Positions 1 through 10,095 of a stretch of DNA of 64,000 nt are shown piece by piece. Positions within the stretch are counted from its first letter, which is position 1. Each line of letters begins with the position of its first letter. The stretch comes from Rhodopseudomonas palustris (lineage in GTDB: Bacteria; Pseudomonadota; Alphaproteobacteria; Rhizobiales; Xanthobacteraceae), in assembly GCF_003591005.1 (NCBI RefSeq), contig NZ_QYYD01000012.1:110304-174303 (forward strand). The letters run 5' to 3'. The position numbers were made by a program, and so were the translations under genes. The notes beneath the pieces are model-generated. The model saw nothing but the letters and a program-made list of their open reading frames with translations. It had not been told where the DNA came from and searched no databases.

Positions 1-453
1 ACCGTGGGTGCCGACCAGCGTGAAGAATGACGACAGGAAGGCGCTGCGCTGCGGCGTCGCGCCTTCATGGATCATGTGATGGAACTCGTAGAGTTCGATG
101 CTGAGGAAGGCGAGGCCGAACAGGCCGGTGATCGCCAGCCACATCTGGGTGGCGCCGACCTGGCGCTTCTCCATGGTCAGCATGGCGAAGCCGTAGGTGA
201 TCGACGACAGCAGCAGCATCGCGGTGTTGAGCGCGACCAGCTTGAGGTCGAACAGATCCTTCGGCGCCGGGCCGGCCGCGTAGTTGCTGCCGAGCACGCC
301 ATAGGTGGCGAACAGGATCGCGAAGATCAGGCAGTCGCTCATCAGGTACAGCCAGAACCCGAGCATGGTGCTCGAGCCTTCCGGATGGGCGTGTTCGTCG
401 ACGACGTGGAAGACCAGATCGGCGTCCTTTGGATTGGCGACGGCGACACTCAT
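1..453 (-). CDS. cyoC: Cytochrome o ubiquinol oxidase subunit III, 3' part cut by window edge
   Basis: Subunit III of the bo3-type quinol oxidase, an integral membrane protein of the heme-copper oxidase family. The reading frame starts with ATG at 453 and runs off the window, so about 150 N-terminal residues are visible. They begin [20 protein letters not shown] and contain the family's Gly-Ser-rich membrane helices (for example SDCLIFAILFATYGVLG). The ATG overlaps the cyoB stop as ATGA, showing translational coupling in the order cyoA-cyoB-cyoC. The remaining C-terminal helices and any cyoD lie outside the window. Confidence 0.93.
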   Translation of the reverse strand, partial: MSVAVANPKDADLVFHVVDEHAHPEGSSTMLGFWLYLMSDCLIFAILFATYGVLGSNYAAGPAPKDLFDLKLVALNTAMLLLSSITYGFAMLTMEKRQVGATQMWLAITGLFGLAFLSIELYEFHHMIHEGATPQRSAFLSSFFTLVGTHG

Positions 454-2459
454 CACTTGGCTCCCGCAGCGAGCAGACGGGTCCGCTCTTCTTCGACCCG
501 CACCACGTCCTCAACCGGGATGTGGTAGTCGCGGTGATAGTTGAAGGTGTGGCCGATCGCGACCGCCAGCAGCGCGATGAACGCCAGCGCCGCCAGCCAC
601 CAGATGTACCAGATCAGGCCGAACCCGACGACGGTGGCAAGACCCGCGAGGATGATGCCGGTGCCGGTGTTGCTCGGCATATGGATCGGCTTGAAGCCGC
701 TGAGCGGGCGCTTGTAGCCGGCGCGCTTCATCTCCCACCACGCGTCGGTGTTGTGCACCATCGGGGTGAAGGCGAAGTTGTAGTCCGGCGGCGGCGACGA
801 CGTCGCCCACTCCAGGGTGCGGGCGTTCCACGGATCGCCGGTGACGTCCCGCAGTTGCTCGCGGCGCAGCACGCTGACGGCGATCTGGATCAGGAAGGCC
901 GCGATGCCGATCGCGATCAGGCCGGCGCCGATCGCGGCCAGGACGAACCAGATCTGCAGGCTCTGATCGTCGAACACGCGCAGCCGGCGGGTCACGCCCA
1001 TCAGGCCGAGCACGTAGAGCGGCATGAAGGCGAGATAGAAGCCGACCACCCAGCTCCAGAACGAGATCTTGCCCCAGAATGGATCGAGCTTGAAGCCGAA
1101 CGCCTTGGGGAACCAGTAGACGATGCCGGCGAACGCGCCGAACACCACGCCGCCGATGATCACGTTGTGGAAGTGCGCGACCAGAAACAGGCTGTTGTGC
1201 AGCACGAAGTCGGCCGGCGGCACCGCCAGTAGCACGCCGGTCATGCCGCCGATCACGAAGGTCAGCATGAAGGCGATGGTCCACATCATCGGCAGTTCGA
1301 ACCGGATGCGGCCGCGATACATCGTGAACAGCCAGTTGAACATCTTCGCGCCCGTCGGGATCGAGATGATCATCGTGGTGATGCCGAAGAACGAGTTGAC
1401 GCTGGCGCCCGAGCCCATCGTGAAGAAGTGGTGCAGCCACACCAGATACGACAGGATGGTGATGACGACCGTGGCGTAGACCATCGAGGTGTAGCCGAAC
1501 AGCCGCTTGCCCGAGAACGTCGCGGTGACTTCCGAGAAGATGCCGAACGCCGGCAGGATCAGGATGTAGACTTCAGGATGGCCCCAGATCCAGATCAGGT
1601 TCACGTACATCATCGGGTTGCCGCCGAAGTCGTTCGTGAAGAAGTTGGTGCCGACATAGCGGTCGAGCGACAGCAGCGCCAGCACCACGGTCAGCACCGG
1701 GAAGGACGCGACGATCAGCACGTTGGTGCACAGCGATGTCCAGGTGAAGATCGGCATGCGCATCATCGTCATGCCGGGCGCCCGCATCTTGACGATGGTG
1801 CAGATCAGGTTGACGCCCGATAACGTCGTGCCGACGCCGGCGACCTGCAGGGCCCATATGTAGTAATCGACCCCGACATCTGGGCTGTACCCGATATTCG
1901 ACAGCGGCGGATAGGCCAGCCAGCCGGTGCGGGCGAACTCGCCGACAAACAGCGAGATCATCACCAGCACGGCGCCGCCGACCGTCATCCAGAAGCTGAA
2001 ATTGTTGAGGAACGGGAACGACACGTCGCGGGCGCCGATCTGCAGCGGCACGACGTAGTTCATCAGGCCGGTGACCAGCGGCATCGCCACGAAGAAGATC
2101 ATGATCACGCCGTGGGCGGTGAACACCTGATCGTAGTGATGCGCGTTGAGATAGCCCTCGGAGCCGCCGAACGCCATCGCTTGCTGCAGCCGCATCATGA
2201 TGGCGTCGGCGAAGCCGCGCAGCAGCATGACGATGCCGAGGATCATGTACATGATGCCGATGCGCTTGTGGTCCACGGTGGTGAACCACTCGCGCCACAG
2301 ATAGCCCCACAGCTTGAAATAGGTGAGGCCGGCAACCAGCGCGGCGCCGCCGCAGGCGACGGCCACGAAGGTGAGCACGACGATCGGTTCGTGGAGAGGC
2401 AGCGAATCCAGCGACAGCCGGCCAAAGATCGCTTTGACGATATCGAAATTGGAGAACAT
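453..2459 (-). CDS. cyoB: Cytochrome o ubiquinol oxidase subunit I
   Basis: Catalytic subunit of cytochrome bo3, which oxidises ubiquinol and reduces O2 to water while pumping protons. At 668 residues it matches the usual length of about 660. Visible heme-copper signatures are the low-spin heme region around [12 protein letters not shown], the CuB-His/Tyr crosslink motif [12 protein letters not shown], the CuB His pair HHFF, and the heme-ligand motif [11 protein letters not shown]. It starts 8 bases after the cyoA stop and overlaps cyoC by 4 bases. The subunit I signature together with a CuA-less subunit II upstream indicates a quinol oxidase rather than a cytochrome c oxidase. Confidence 0.97.
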   Translation of the reverse strand: MFSNFDIVKAIFGRLSLDSLPLHEPIVVLTFVAVACGGAALVAGLTYFKLWGYLWREWFTTVDHKRIGIMYMILGIVMLLRGFADAIMMRLQQAMAFGGSEGYLNAHHYDQVFTAHGVIMIFFVAMPLVTGLMNYVVPLQIGARDVSFPFLNNFSFWMTVGGAVLVMISLFVGEFARTGWLAYPPLSNIGYSPDVGVDYYIWALQVAGVGTTLSGVNLICTIVKMRAPGMTMMRMPIFTWTSLCTNVLIVASFPVLTVVLALLSLDRYVGTNFFTNDFGGNPMMYVNLIWIWGHPEVYILILPAFGIFSEVTATFSGKRLFGYTSMVYATVVITILSYLVWLHHFFTMGSGASVNSFFGITTMIISIPTGAKMFNWLFTMYRGRIRFELPMMWTIAFMLTFVIGGMTGVLLAVPPADFVLHNSLFLVAHFHNVIIGGVVFGAFAGIVYWFPKAFGFKLDPFWGKISFWSWVVGFYLAFMPLYVLGLMGVTRRLRVFDDQSLQIWFVLAAIGAGLIAIGIAAFLIQIAVSVLRREQLRDVTGDPWNARTLEWATSSPPPDYNFAFTPMVHNTDAWWEMKRAGYKRPLSGFKPIHMPSNTGTGIILAGLATVVGFGLIWYIWWLAALAFIALLAVAIGHTFNYHRDYHIPVEDVVRVEEERTRLLAAGAK

Positions 2460-2467
2460 GCGATCCC

Positions 2468-3622
2468 TCAGGATTGGGACTTCGACGTGGAGCCGAACAG
2501 GAGCGAGGTAGAGGAGCCGAGCGGCGCCAGCGACGGCCGCTTCAGTCCGGCGCCGAGCAGCGGCGTGGATTCACGGACCTGAGCAGTGGCGCGGCCTTGC
2601 GGTTCTTCCGGGGTGCAGATGCCGGCCACGAAGGACGGCTGCGGCCCGAGCGTCGTGCCGCGGCGGGCGTATTTGTCGTAAGCCAGCGGCAGGGTGTTGT
2701 TGAGGCCGGCCATGCCGGAGCCGCCGCGGGCGTCGATCGCCATCATCTCGCTCATGCACATCTTGCCGGTGTCGACGCACATATTGAGGATGGCGCGGAA
2801 CAGGTCGCCGTCGACGGTGCCGAACATCCGCGGCTTCTCGTTGCTGCTCGGACGCTCGAGCTGCAGATATTCCGGGCGGCCAAGCTTGTCCGGGCTGGCC
2901 TTGGCGCGGGCGATCCACTGGTCGAAGCCGGCGTCATCGAGGCCATGGAAGGCGAAGTGCATGCCGGAGAAGCCGGCGCCGCTGTAGTTCGCCGACAGGC
3001 CGCGATAGTTGCCGGCGTGGTTGATCACCGCGTGCAGCTTGGTCTCCATGCCGGGCATGGCGTAGATCATGCCGGCGAGCGCCGGGACGTAGAACGAGTT
3101 CATCACCGAGGACGAGGTGATGCGGAAATTGATCGGCCGATCGACCGGCGCGGCCATCTCGTTGAGCGAGGCGATGCCGTATTCCGGATAGATGAACAGC
3201 CACTTCCAATCGAGCGCCACGACGTTGACCTCGAGCGGCGCCTTGTCGCGATCGATCGGGCGGTTGGCGGCGATCCGGTCGAGCGACCGATAGGGATCGA
3301 GCAGATGGGTGCCCATCCAGGTGATCGCGCCGAGGCAGATGATGATCAGCAGCGGTGCCGACCAGATCACCAGCTCGAGGCCGGTCGAATGATCCCAGTC
3401 CGGATCGTATTTGGCGGCGTCGTTGTTATGTCGATAGCGCCAGGCAAACCACACCGTCAGCGCCATCACCGGCAGCACGATCAGCAGCATCAGGACGGTC
3501 GACACGATGATCAGATCGCGCTGCTGGGCCGCCACATCGCCGGCCGGCGCCATCACCACAAAGTTGCAGCCGCTCAAGAGTACGGCCAGGGGTAGAAGCA
3601 GCAGGAACTTTAGTCGTGACAC
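2468..3622 (-). CDS. cyoA: Cytochrome o ubiquinol oxidase subunit II (lipoprotein)
   Basis: Subunit II of the bo3 quinol oxidase. I place the start at GTG 3622, after an AAGGG-type ribosome site, giving 384 residues. This puts a signal sequence with a lipobox (LAVLLSGC) directly at the N terminus; a longer frame to 3709 would bury it. Two membrane helices follow, then a periplasmic cupredoxin domain (for example [18 protein letters not shown]). The Cys/His CuA ligands of cytochrome c oxidases are absent, as expected for a quinol oxidase. The tail after about residue 310 is long and Ser/Pro-rich. First gene of the cyoABC operon; a perfect palindrome lies 68-90 bases upstream of the start. Confidence 0.95.
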   Translation of the reverse strand: MSRLKFLLLLPLAVLLSGCNFVVMAPAGDVAAQQRDLIIVSTVLMLLIVLPVMALTVWFAWRYRHNNDAAKYDPDWDHSTGLELVIWSAPLLIIICLGAITWMGTHLLDPYRSLDRIAANRPIDRDKAPLEVNVVALDWKWLFIYPEYGIASLNEMAAPVDRPINFRITSSSVMNSFYVPALAGMIYAMPGMETKLHAVINHAGNYRGLSANYSGAGFSGMHFAFHGLDDAGFDQWIARAKASPDKLGRPEYLQLERPSSNEKPRMFGTVDGDLFRAILNMCVDTGKMCMSEMMAIDARGGSGMAGLNNTLPLAYDKYARRGTTLGPQPSFVAGICTPEEPQGRATAQVRESTPLLGAGLKRPSLAPLGSSTSLLFGSTSKSQS

Positions 3623-3689
3623 GCGATCCGCCCTTTGAGAATGAGAATATCTCGCAGGGACACGAGCTAGCTGCGGCGCAACAATCCGG

Positions 3690-3712
3690 ACATTGGACAA
3701 TTTGTCCAATGT
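3690..3712. promoter_or_regulatory. Perfect 11-bp-arm palindrome in the cyoA / MFS divergent intergenic region
   Basis: Left arm ACATTGGACAA and its exact reverse complement are separated by one base. The site lies 68-90 bases upstream of the cyoA GTG and about 85 bases upstream of the divergent MFS transporter. Length and symmetry fit a dimeric repressor or activator operator. The half-site does not match FNR/FixK (TTGAT) boxes, and I cannot name the regulator. Confidence 0.6.
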
Positions 3713-3796
3713 TGCGGTGCGGGATCAGCAATCAAACAAGGCTGCGATCGCTTTTAAAAGTGAGAAGCGCTAGCAACATTTTCCTTCGACATTTCA

Positions 3797-5131
3797 ATGG
3801 CAGAGGCGATGACGGACACCACCACAGCGGGAACCACGACGGCGGGGCTTGGCTCGGATCCGGCACACAAGCATGCCAACCCGAACGATATCGCCATCGG
3901 CGTCATCATCGGCCGGACGGCCGAGTTCTTCGACTTCTTCGTGTATGCCATCGCGTCGGTGATCGTGTTCCCGCGTCTGGTATTCCCGTTCGCTAGCGAG
4001 CTGAACGGCACCCTGTATTCGTTCGCGATCTTCGCGATCGCCTTCATCGCCCGGCCGTTCGGCTCGGTGATCTTCATGGCAATCGACCGCACCTACGGCA
4101 AAAGCGCCAAGCTGATCAGCGCGATGCTGCTGCTCGGCACCGCCACCGTGGCGATCGCGTTCCTGCCCGGCTATTACGAGATCGGCGCGGCTTCGATCTG
4201 GCTGCTGGCGCTGGCCCGCGCCGCGCAGGGTCTGGCCTGGGGCGGCGCCTGGGACGGCCTCGCCTCGCTGCTGGCGCTGAATGCCCCAAAAGAGCAGCGC
4301 GGCTGGTACGCCATGATCCCGCAGCTCGGCGCGCCGCTCGGCCTGATCGTCGCTTCGGCGCTGTTCGCCTATTTCGCCGGGCACCTGTCGTCCGAGGACT
4401 TCTTCGGCTGGGGCTGGCGCTACCCGTTCTTCGTCGCCTTCGCCATCAACGTGGTGGCGCTGTTCGCCCGGCTGCGCATGGTGGTGACGCCGGAATATTC
4501 CTCGCTGTTCGAAAGCCGCGAGTTGCAGCCCGGCCGCGTCAGCAACACGATCCGTCACGAAGGCCGCAATATCGTGATCGGCGCCTTCGCGCCGCTGGCC
4601 AGCTTCGCACTGTTCCACATGGTGACGGTGTTCCCGCTGTCCTGGGTGTTCCTGTTCACCCGCGAAAGCCCGGTGCGCTTCCTGATCATCGAAGCGATCG
4701 GCGCCGCGGTCTGCGTGCTGGCGATCATCGCGTCGGGCTATCTGGCGGACCGCATCGGCCGCAAGCCGCTGCTGATCGGCTCGGCGGTGGCGATCGCAGT
4801 GTTCAGCGGCTTCGCGCCGCAACTGCTCGACGCCGGCGCGGTCGGCGAGTCGGTCTACATGATGCTCGGCTTCGTGCTGCTCGGCCTGTCGTTCGGCCAA
4901 TCGTCCGGCGCGATCGCCTCGAGCTTCCGCATGGCCTATCGCTACACCGCCTCGGCGCTGACCGCCGACTTGGCGTGGCTGTTCGGCGCCGGCTTCGCGC
5001 CGCTCGCCGCGCTGCTGCTCGCCACCGATTTCGGCCTGCTCGCCTCGGGTGCCTATCTGCTGTCGGGCGCCGTGGTCACCGTGCTGGCGCTGTGGATCAG
5101 CGGCCTGCGCGAATCGGAAGAGTATCGCTAG
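3797..5131 (+). CDS. MFS transporter, MHS (metabolite:H+ symporter)-like
   Basis: A 444-residue polytopic inner-membrane permease of the major facilitator superfamily. About twelve hydrophobic helices are visible. The N-terminal motif IGRTAEFFDFFVYAIASVIVFP and the loop SGYLADRIGRKPLL resemble the metabolite:H+ symporter subgroup (citrate, ketoglutarate, shikimate and proline permeases). The substrate cannot be told from sequence. ATG 3797 or the second ATG at 3809 could be the start. It is transcribed divergently from cyoA and ends in a strong terminator shared with the convergent yhaN. Confidence 0.85.
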   Translation: MAEAMTDTTTAGTTTAGLGSDPAHKHANPNDIAIGVIIGRTAEFFDFFVYAIASVIVFPRLVFPFASELNGTLYSFAIFAIAFIARPFGSVIFMAIDRTYGKSAKLISAMLLLGTATVAIAFLPGYYEIGAASIWLLALARAAQGLAWGGAWDGLASLLALNAPKEQRGWYAMIPQLGAPLGLIVASALFAYFAGHLSSEDFFGWGWRYPFFVAFAINVVALFARLRMVVTPEYSSLFESRELQPGRVSNTIRHEGRNIVIGAFAPLASFALFHMVTVFPLSWVFLFTRESPVRFLIIEAIGAAVCVLAIIASGYLADRIGRKPLLIGSAVAIAVFSGFAPQLLDAGAVGESVYMMLGFVLLGLSFGQSSGAIASSFRMAYRYTASALTADLAWLFGAGFAPLAALLLATDFGLLASGAYLLSGAVVTVLALWISGLRESEEYR

Positions 5132-5160
5132 GCGCAACGCTCCGTCGCGAGTTCATGATC

Positions 5161-5193
5161 AAAGCGGTCCGCGGCAGCGCGGGCCGCTTTTTT
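5161..5193 (+). terminator. Rho-independent terminator, probably bidirectional
   Basis: An 11-bp stem (5163-5173 with 5178-5188, one G-T pair) and a GCAG loop are followed by a T tract, and preceded by an A-rich stretch. It lies 30 bases after the MFS stop and just beyond the yhaN stop on the other strand, so it can serve both convergent genes. Confidence 0.85.
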
Positions 5194-5205
5194 CATGCCA
5201 CATCT

Positions 5206-8200
5206 TTAGAGTTCGATCAGGTCGACCTGATGGTCCGGCAGCGCCGCGGCGAGTTCGGCGACGTGGCGGTGATGGGTGAACAGGATCATCTGGCGCTGCC
5301 GGCCGGCTTCGGCCAGCAGGCGCAGCGTCGCCAGGGTGCGGCGCTCGTCGAAGCTGGCGAGCAGATCGTCACCGATGAACGGCAACGTTTCCGACGCGCG
5401 GCGTTCAAGCAGCGCAAGCCGCAGCGCCAAGAACAGCTGATCGCGCGTGCCCTCGCTCAGTCCTGACAGCGGTACGCGTTCGCCCGACGCGCGGCGCGCC
5501 ACCAGCGTCGGCTCGTCCTCATCGCCGTAATCGATCCCCAACCCGGCGAATGCCTCCGCCGTCGCCAGCGCGAACAGCTCACCGGCGCGCGCCACCATCG
5601 GGTCCTGCACCTTGGCGCGGTGCAGTTCGACAACGCGGCGGGCCAGCATCGCCGCCGCCGACTTGAGCAGCCAGTCTTCAGCAACCGACAGCAGCTCGGC
5701 GCCCGCCTCGCGGCGCCGGCTCGCCGCGCCGGCAGCGTCGCGTCCCTTGGTCAGCGCGTCGACTTCACGCTGGCGCTGATGATGGGCCACGGTGGCGTCG
5801 CCGATATCCTTGACCAGCTGCGATTGGAGTTCGGTCGCGCTGGCGATGTCGGCCTGCAGCCGGTCGAGATCGATGCCCTCGCGCTCCTGGCGCAGCGCGG
5901 TCTCGTCCTGACCATCGGCGATTTCCAACAGATGCCGACGCAGCTCGGCTTGCTCGGACTGCAACTGCAGCCGGTCGGCGAACCGCGACAGCAACTCCGG
6001 CACCGCCGTGAGTTCGGCGCTGAGGATGTCGCTGGCACGCTGCAGCGCGTCGGTGCTTGCTGAAAGCTGCGCGACCAGGGCACCGCGGCGGATCGCGCGC
6101 TTCGCGGCGTTGTCATGTAGACGCCGGCACGCCTCGCTGCCGCGGCGGGCCTCGTCGAGCCGCTCGGCGAGGCGCGGCACCGCCTCCTGCGCCGCAAGGC
6201 TGCTCAGATCCGGCGCGACACGCGCCGCCAGGTCGGCAACATCGCTGTCGAACTCTTGCAGATCCGCCGTGATGGTATCGACGCTGCGGCTCTCACGATC
6301 GAGATTGGCGCGCGGCACCCCGACCGAACTCCACACCGCGAGCGCAGCCTCGGCTTGCGCCGGCGATGCCTCGCCTGGAAGCCCGATCGCCTGCATCGTC
6401 TGCGGCCAATGCTGCCGCAGATCCCCAAGGGTGCGCTCGCAGCTCTCGCGCGCTGCATCGGCTTCGGCGAGATCGCGATCGAGCCGCTCCCTGGCGACCT
6501 GACGCGCCTTCGCGTCGCTCCACGCCGTGACCAGCTGGTCGAACCGTCCCTTGGCTTCGCGATACAGCACGCCTGCGGGCGCCTTCGGATCGGCCGGGCG
6601 GCCGACGCTGTCGAGAAAGCCGATGATCGCCGCTTTGCCGTCGCTCAGCGCCATCGTCTGGGCGTCAATCGCCGCCCGCTGCAGATCGCATTTGTCCAGT
6701 CGGCCGATGATGTCGTCGAGCCGGTCGCGCCAGCGCAGCATGTCGGGCGCGGCCACCGGTTGCAGCCCCGATGCGGTCCAGACTTTCGCCCAGCGTTGCG
6801 CGATGTCCGCCAGTCCCTGCTGCAGGCTCGCCCGCTTCGTGGTGATGCGCTCGCGTTCGCTGCGGGTCTCTGCGATCCGCCGCTGCGCGTCCTGGTGCCG
6901 GGTGGCGCGTTCGGTGTCGGTCAGCAGTGAATCGGTAATGCCGTCGATCGCTCGCGAGGCCTCGGCGACGCCGTCGAACCGCTGCCGGCGTTCGTCGCGA
7001 TCGCCGTCGAGACCATCGTAGAGCGCCCCCAGGCGATCGTCGCGCAGCCGTCGGGCTGCGATCAAATCGTCCTTGGTCGGCACCGCGCCGGCGCTCGACA
7101 GCCGCGCCAGCTCGGCGTCGGAGGCGGCGATCGCATCGTCGAGTTTCGCTATCTCCGCATCAAGCCGCTTCAGCTCGGTTTCGCTGAGCTCGAAAGCGGC
7201 GGCGAATTTGGTGATTGTCGCGCGGTCGGGCACCGGCAGCGCGCGTACTCGCTCCAGCGCGCCTGGCGCTGGATCGAGCGCAGCGACCGCATAACCGATC
7301 GCCTCCAGCTCCACCGCCAGCGCGGCGCGGTCGCGGCGCAGCCGCTCCTCCTGCGCCGGGATGTCGCCGAGCGCCTCGAAGCGCTGGCGTAGTGGTTCGA
7401 GATCGACGAGATGCGGATCGTCGCCGGTCGCAGCTTGGGCGTCGCGTTCGCGCTTTGCCCGCTCGCGCCGGCCTTCGATCTCGGCCAACTCCTTCGTGGC
7501 GCTTCGCATCCTCTCGAGCCGGTCGCGTGCCTCGGCGAGCGCCGGATCGGTCGGCAGCGCGGTGAGCAGCTCGACATGCGACGGAAGGCCGAGCTTGCGG
7601 GCGCAGTCGTCCAGCGTGGCCTCGGCGCTGGCGCGGTCGTGGCGCCGCCGCGGCAGGTCGGACGCCGCCTTGCGCACCGCGCCGAGCCGCTCGCGCAACG
7701 CCTCGATCGTGCCGGCTTCGGCGAGCAGCGCCTCGTCGACATGGATCGTCGCGATCTCGGCCGCATCCGCAGCCGCGGCGGCGTCGAGCGCCGCGATCTC
7801 GGCCTCGCGCGCGGTCTTGCTGTCGAGCGCCGTGCGCCATTCCGTGAGGTTTTCTTCGGTCACCTGCGGCAGATCTGCGAGCTCTGCCAGCTCGGCCTCA
7901 ATCCGGTCGAGGCGAGCCAGCGGCGACCGAACGCGTAGCGTGCGCTGCCAGCGCGCCAGTGTGCTGCCGCAGGCGGCGTGCTCCGCCTTCAGCTTTTCCA
8001 GCTCGGCGGCGGCCTGCTCGACCGCGCCCTGCAATTGCCGCAGCATGTCTTTGGTGACGATGGCGTCGCGTAGCTCCTTGTCGGCCGCGTCACGGCGCTC
8101 GGCCGCCAGGTAGAACGGCTTGCTGGCGGATTTGCGCGGCGTGAACAGGTCGTCGGCCTGCTGCTGCAGCCGGTCCTTGATGCGCGACAGCTCGGCCATG

Positions 8201-8658
8201 CCGGCCGAACTCGCCGCCAATGTCTCGGCCAAACGCCCGCCGGCGCCGAGCAATTCGTCGCCGCCGGCGCGCAGCGCCTGCGCGGTCATGCCGAATTCGC
8301 GGTTGAAACTGCTGCGCGTGACGTCGCCGAGCAGCGCCGCCAGATGATCGTCCGGCAGCGGCTGATCGGCGGCATCGAGCAGCGTGTTCTTGTTGCCCTT
8401 GCGCCGGCGCGCGGTGATCAAGCGGCCATCGGAATGGCGAAAGCTGCCGCCGAGCCGCAGCAGCTTGCTGTCGTGCTTGAAGTCGTAGTCGGTGCGCGGG
8501 GCGAAGCCGAACAGCAGATCGCCGATCGCCGTCAGCGCCGAGGTCTTGCCGGCCTCGTTGGCGCCGAGCACGATGTGCAGTGACGCCTGCGGGGCGAACG
8601 GCACGATCCGGTCGGTGAAGATGCCGTAGCGCTCCAGCGCCAGCTGTTCGATTCTCAC
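5206..8658 (-). CDS. yhaN: YhaN/SbcC-like AAA ATPase (DNA double-strand break repair)
   Basis: A 1150-residue SMC/Rad50-type ATPase. The Walker A loop GANEAGKT is at residues 32-39. A long Ala/Arg/Glu/Leu-rich coiled coil fills roughly residues 180-1000. The C-terminal ATPase half has the ABC signature region LSGLSEGTRDQLFLALRLAL, a Walker B-like LPFIGDDLLASFD and a FTHHRH switch. The N terminus is the YhaN AAA_23-like domain. The start is GTG 8658, overlapping the yhaO stop as GTGA, so the two are translationally coupled. By analogy with SbcCD/Mre11-Rad50 it would drive a nuclease partner in DNA end processing; its biological role in this genus is inferred. Confidence 0.88.
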   Translation of the reverse strand: MRIEQLALERYGIFTDRIVPFAPQASLHIVLGANEAGKTSALTAIGDLLFGFAPRTDYDFKHDSKLLRLGGSFRHSDGRLITARRRKGNKNTLLDAADQPLPDDHLAALLGDVTRSSFNREFGMTAQALRAGGDELLGAGGRLAETLAASSAGMAELSRIKDRLQQQADDLFTPRKSASKPFYLAAERRDAADKELRDAIVTKDMLRQLQGAVEQAAAELEKLKAEHAACGSTLARWQRTLRVRSPLARLDRIEAELAELADLPQVTEENLTEWRTALDSKTAREAEIAALDAAAAADAAEIATIHVDEALLAEAGTIEALRERLGAVRKAASDLPRRRHDRASAEATLDDCARKLGLPSHVELLTALPTDPALAEARDRLERMRSATKELAEIEGRRERAKRERDAQAATGDDPHLVDLEPLRQRFEALGDIPAQEERLRRDRAALAVELEAIGYAVAALDPAPGALERVRALPVPDRATITKFAAAFELSETELKRLDAEIAKLDDAIAASDAELARLSSAGAVPTKDDLIAARRLRDDRLGALYDGLDGDRDERRQRFDGVAEASRAIDGITDSLLTDTERATRHQDAQRRIAETRSERERITTKRASLQQGLADIAQRWAKVWTASGLQPVAAPDMLRWRDRLDDIIGRLDKCDLQRAAIDAQTMALSDGKAAIIGFLDSVGRPADPKAPAGVLYREAKGRFDQLVTAWSDAKARQVARERLDRDLAEADAARESCERTLGDLRQHWPQTMQAIGLPGEASPAQAEAALAVWSSVGVPRANLDRESRSVDTITADLQEFDSDVADLAARVAPDLSSLAAQEAVPRLAERLDEARRGSEACRRLHDNAAKRAIRRGALVAQLSASTDALQRASDILSAELTAVPELLSRFADRLQLQSEQAELRRHLLEIADGQDETALRQEREGIDLDRLQADIASATELQSQLVKDIGDATVAHHQRQREVDALTKGRDAAGAASRRREAGAELLSVAEDWLLKSAAAMLARRVVELHRAKVQDPMVARAGELFALATAEAFAGLGIDYGDEDEPTLVARRASGERVPLSGLSEGTRDQLFLALRLALLERRASETLPFIGDDLLASFDERRTLATLRLLAEAGRQRQMILFTHHRHVAELAAALPDHQVDLIEL

Positions 8659-9875
8659 GACAGCTCTCCGGCCAGCAACGTCCGGGCATCGTCGGACAGC
8701 GTGCCGAGCAGTTCGGACGCGGCGAATTCGTCCTGCACGTCGCGTGGCAATTTGGCCTTGATGGTCTCGGCTAACTCTGCCAGCGCGGCCGCAAAGCCGG
8801 GATCCTGAGCGCCTTCGGCGAGCAAGGCGGCAACGTCGATGTCGTCCCCTTCAGGCCGCACGACAGTCTGCGCCGGCAGCGTCGTCTTGAGCTTGAGCTG
8901 CTCGATCCAGCAATCGGCGGCGAGATGCAGCGCGGCGGCGCGCAGATCGTCCTGCAGCGCCTCGCGGCGGACCAGCAGCCTGTTGTGCAGCGGCGTCGCG
9001 CCGGTCAGCGTGACGCGCACCGCGAGCGCACGGCCGTCACTCTGCGCATGCAGTTCGGCAAGCCGCTCGTTCACCACGGACGACACTTGCGTCTCGTCCG
9101 CGACGCCGGTGATATCGATCGTCAGATGCGCCCAACGCGCGCTATCCAGCGCCAGCGGCGTGACGTCGACGATGCGGCCGTCCTCGACGGTGACGCGCAT
9201 CGCGCCTTTAGCGCCGGTCTCGCGAACGCTGCGGCCTTGAAGATTGCCCGGAAACACGATCCACGGGTCGCGGTGAATGATCTCGGCGGCGTGGACATGG
9301 CCGAGCGCCCAGTAATCGTAGCCGAAGCGCTTGAGGTCATCGACGCTGCACGGCGCGTAGCCCTCGTGGCCGCGCGTGCCGTCGAGCGAGGTATGCAGCA
9401 CACCGATATTCAGCCAGCCGTCGCGGCGCGCCGGATAGCTCGCGACGAAATCCGCGTTGACGCGATCCGCAAAGCTGCGGCCGTGCAGCGCCACGCGGAA
9501 GCGGTCGAGTTCGACCGTCGTGGCTTTGGTCGGAAACACCTTGACGCTCTCGGGATAAGGCAGATCGCGTGACATCAGGCTATCGGCGTCGTGATTTCCC
9601 CTGGTGATGAACACCGGAATCCCGGCGCGATGCAGCGCCCCGATGGCGCCGACGAAGAACAGCCCGGTGGTGACGTCCTTCCAGTCGCCGTCGAAAATGT
9701 CGCCGGCGATGATCAGGAAGGCGGCGTTGCTGGCAATCGCTTCGTCGACCAGCGCCTGCACGGCCTTGCGTCCCGCTTCGGCAAAGCGCTGCGCCACATC
9801 CTCGTTCTTGGCGCGCAGCCCTGCCAGCGGACTGTCGATGTGCAGATCAGCAGCATGAATGAAGGTGAAGCGCAT
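8655..9875 (-). CDS. yhaO: YhaO/SbcD-like DNA repair exonuclease (metallophosphoesterase)
   Basis: Mre11/SbcD-type calcineurin-like phosphoesterase, predicted nuclease partner of YhaN. Metal-binding motifs appear in order: HAADLHIDSP near the N terminus, IAGDIFDGDW, TRGNHDADS and LGHVHAAEII. I choose ATG 9875 because it puts the first motif (MRFTFIHAADLH) at the N terminus; upstream residues to 9920 look non-coding. That gives 406 residues, usual for this family. Its last 4 bases overlap yhaN. The C-terminal region is the capping/ATPase-binding part typical of YhaO. Confidence 0.9.
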   Translation of the reverse strand: MRFTFIHAADLHIDSPLAGLRAKNEDVAQRFAEAGRKAVQALVDEAIASNAAFLIIAGDIFDGDWKDVTTGLFFVGAIGALHRAGIPVFITRGNHDADSLMSRDLPYPESVKVFPTKATTVELDRFRVALHGRSFADRVNADFVASYPARRDGWLNIGVLHTSLDGTRGHEGYAPCSVDDLKRFGYDYWALGHVHAAEIIHRDPWIVFPGNLQGRSVRETGAKGAMRVTVEDGRIVDVTPLALDSARWAHLTIDITGVADETQVSSVVNERLAELHAQSDGRALAVRVTLTGATPLHNRLLVRREALQDDLRAAALHLAADCWIEQLKLKTTLPAQTVVRPEGDDIDVAALLAEGAQDPGFAAALAELAETIKAKLPRDVQDEFAASELLGTLSDDARTLLAGELS

Positions 9876-10036
9876 GGCGAGATCATCTGAGGATTGGGGG
9901 CCGACCGGGACGCACAGCAACCAGCTGGCGATCGATTCCCGGCACGCCCGACATCCTTAGAATTCAATCTGCGCTTGCGATCAAGCCTGCGATCTCGCGT
10001 CGATCGGTGCCTGCCCGGCCCCCGCTTGCAACGGCT

Positions 10037-10069
10037 GCGGATCGGGCCCGATGGGAGCGCCCGATCCGC
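10037..10069 (-). terminator. Possible terminator hairpin after the SDR gene
   Basis: A perfect 11-bp stem (10037-10047 with 10059-10069) and an 11-base loop lie 27-59 bases past the stop of the minus-strand SDR. No U-rich tail follows on the minus strand, so it may be a 3'-end stabilising hairpin rather than an intrinsic terminator. The rest of 9876-10095 holds no gene that I can see. Confidence 0.45.
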
Positions 10070-10095
10070 CTATGCGCTTGTCGAGACGCAGCCGC

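Noticed and set aside
3794..5137. 447-codon open frame antisense to the MFS transporter
   Set aside because: Antisense shadow with Glu/Arg/Ala-rich low-information sequence; the plus-strand frame has clear membrane helices and MFS motifs.
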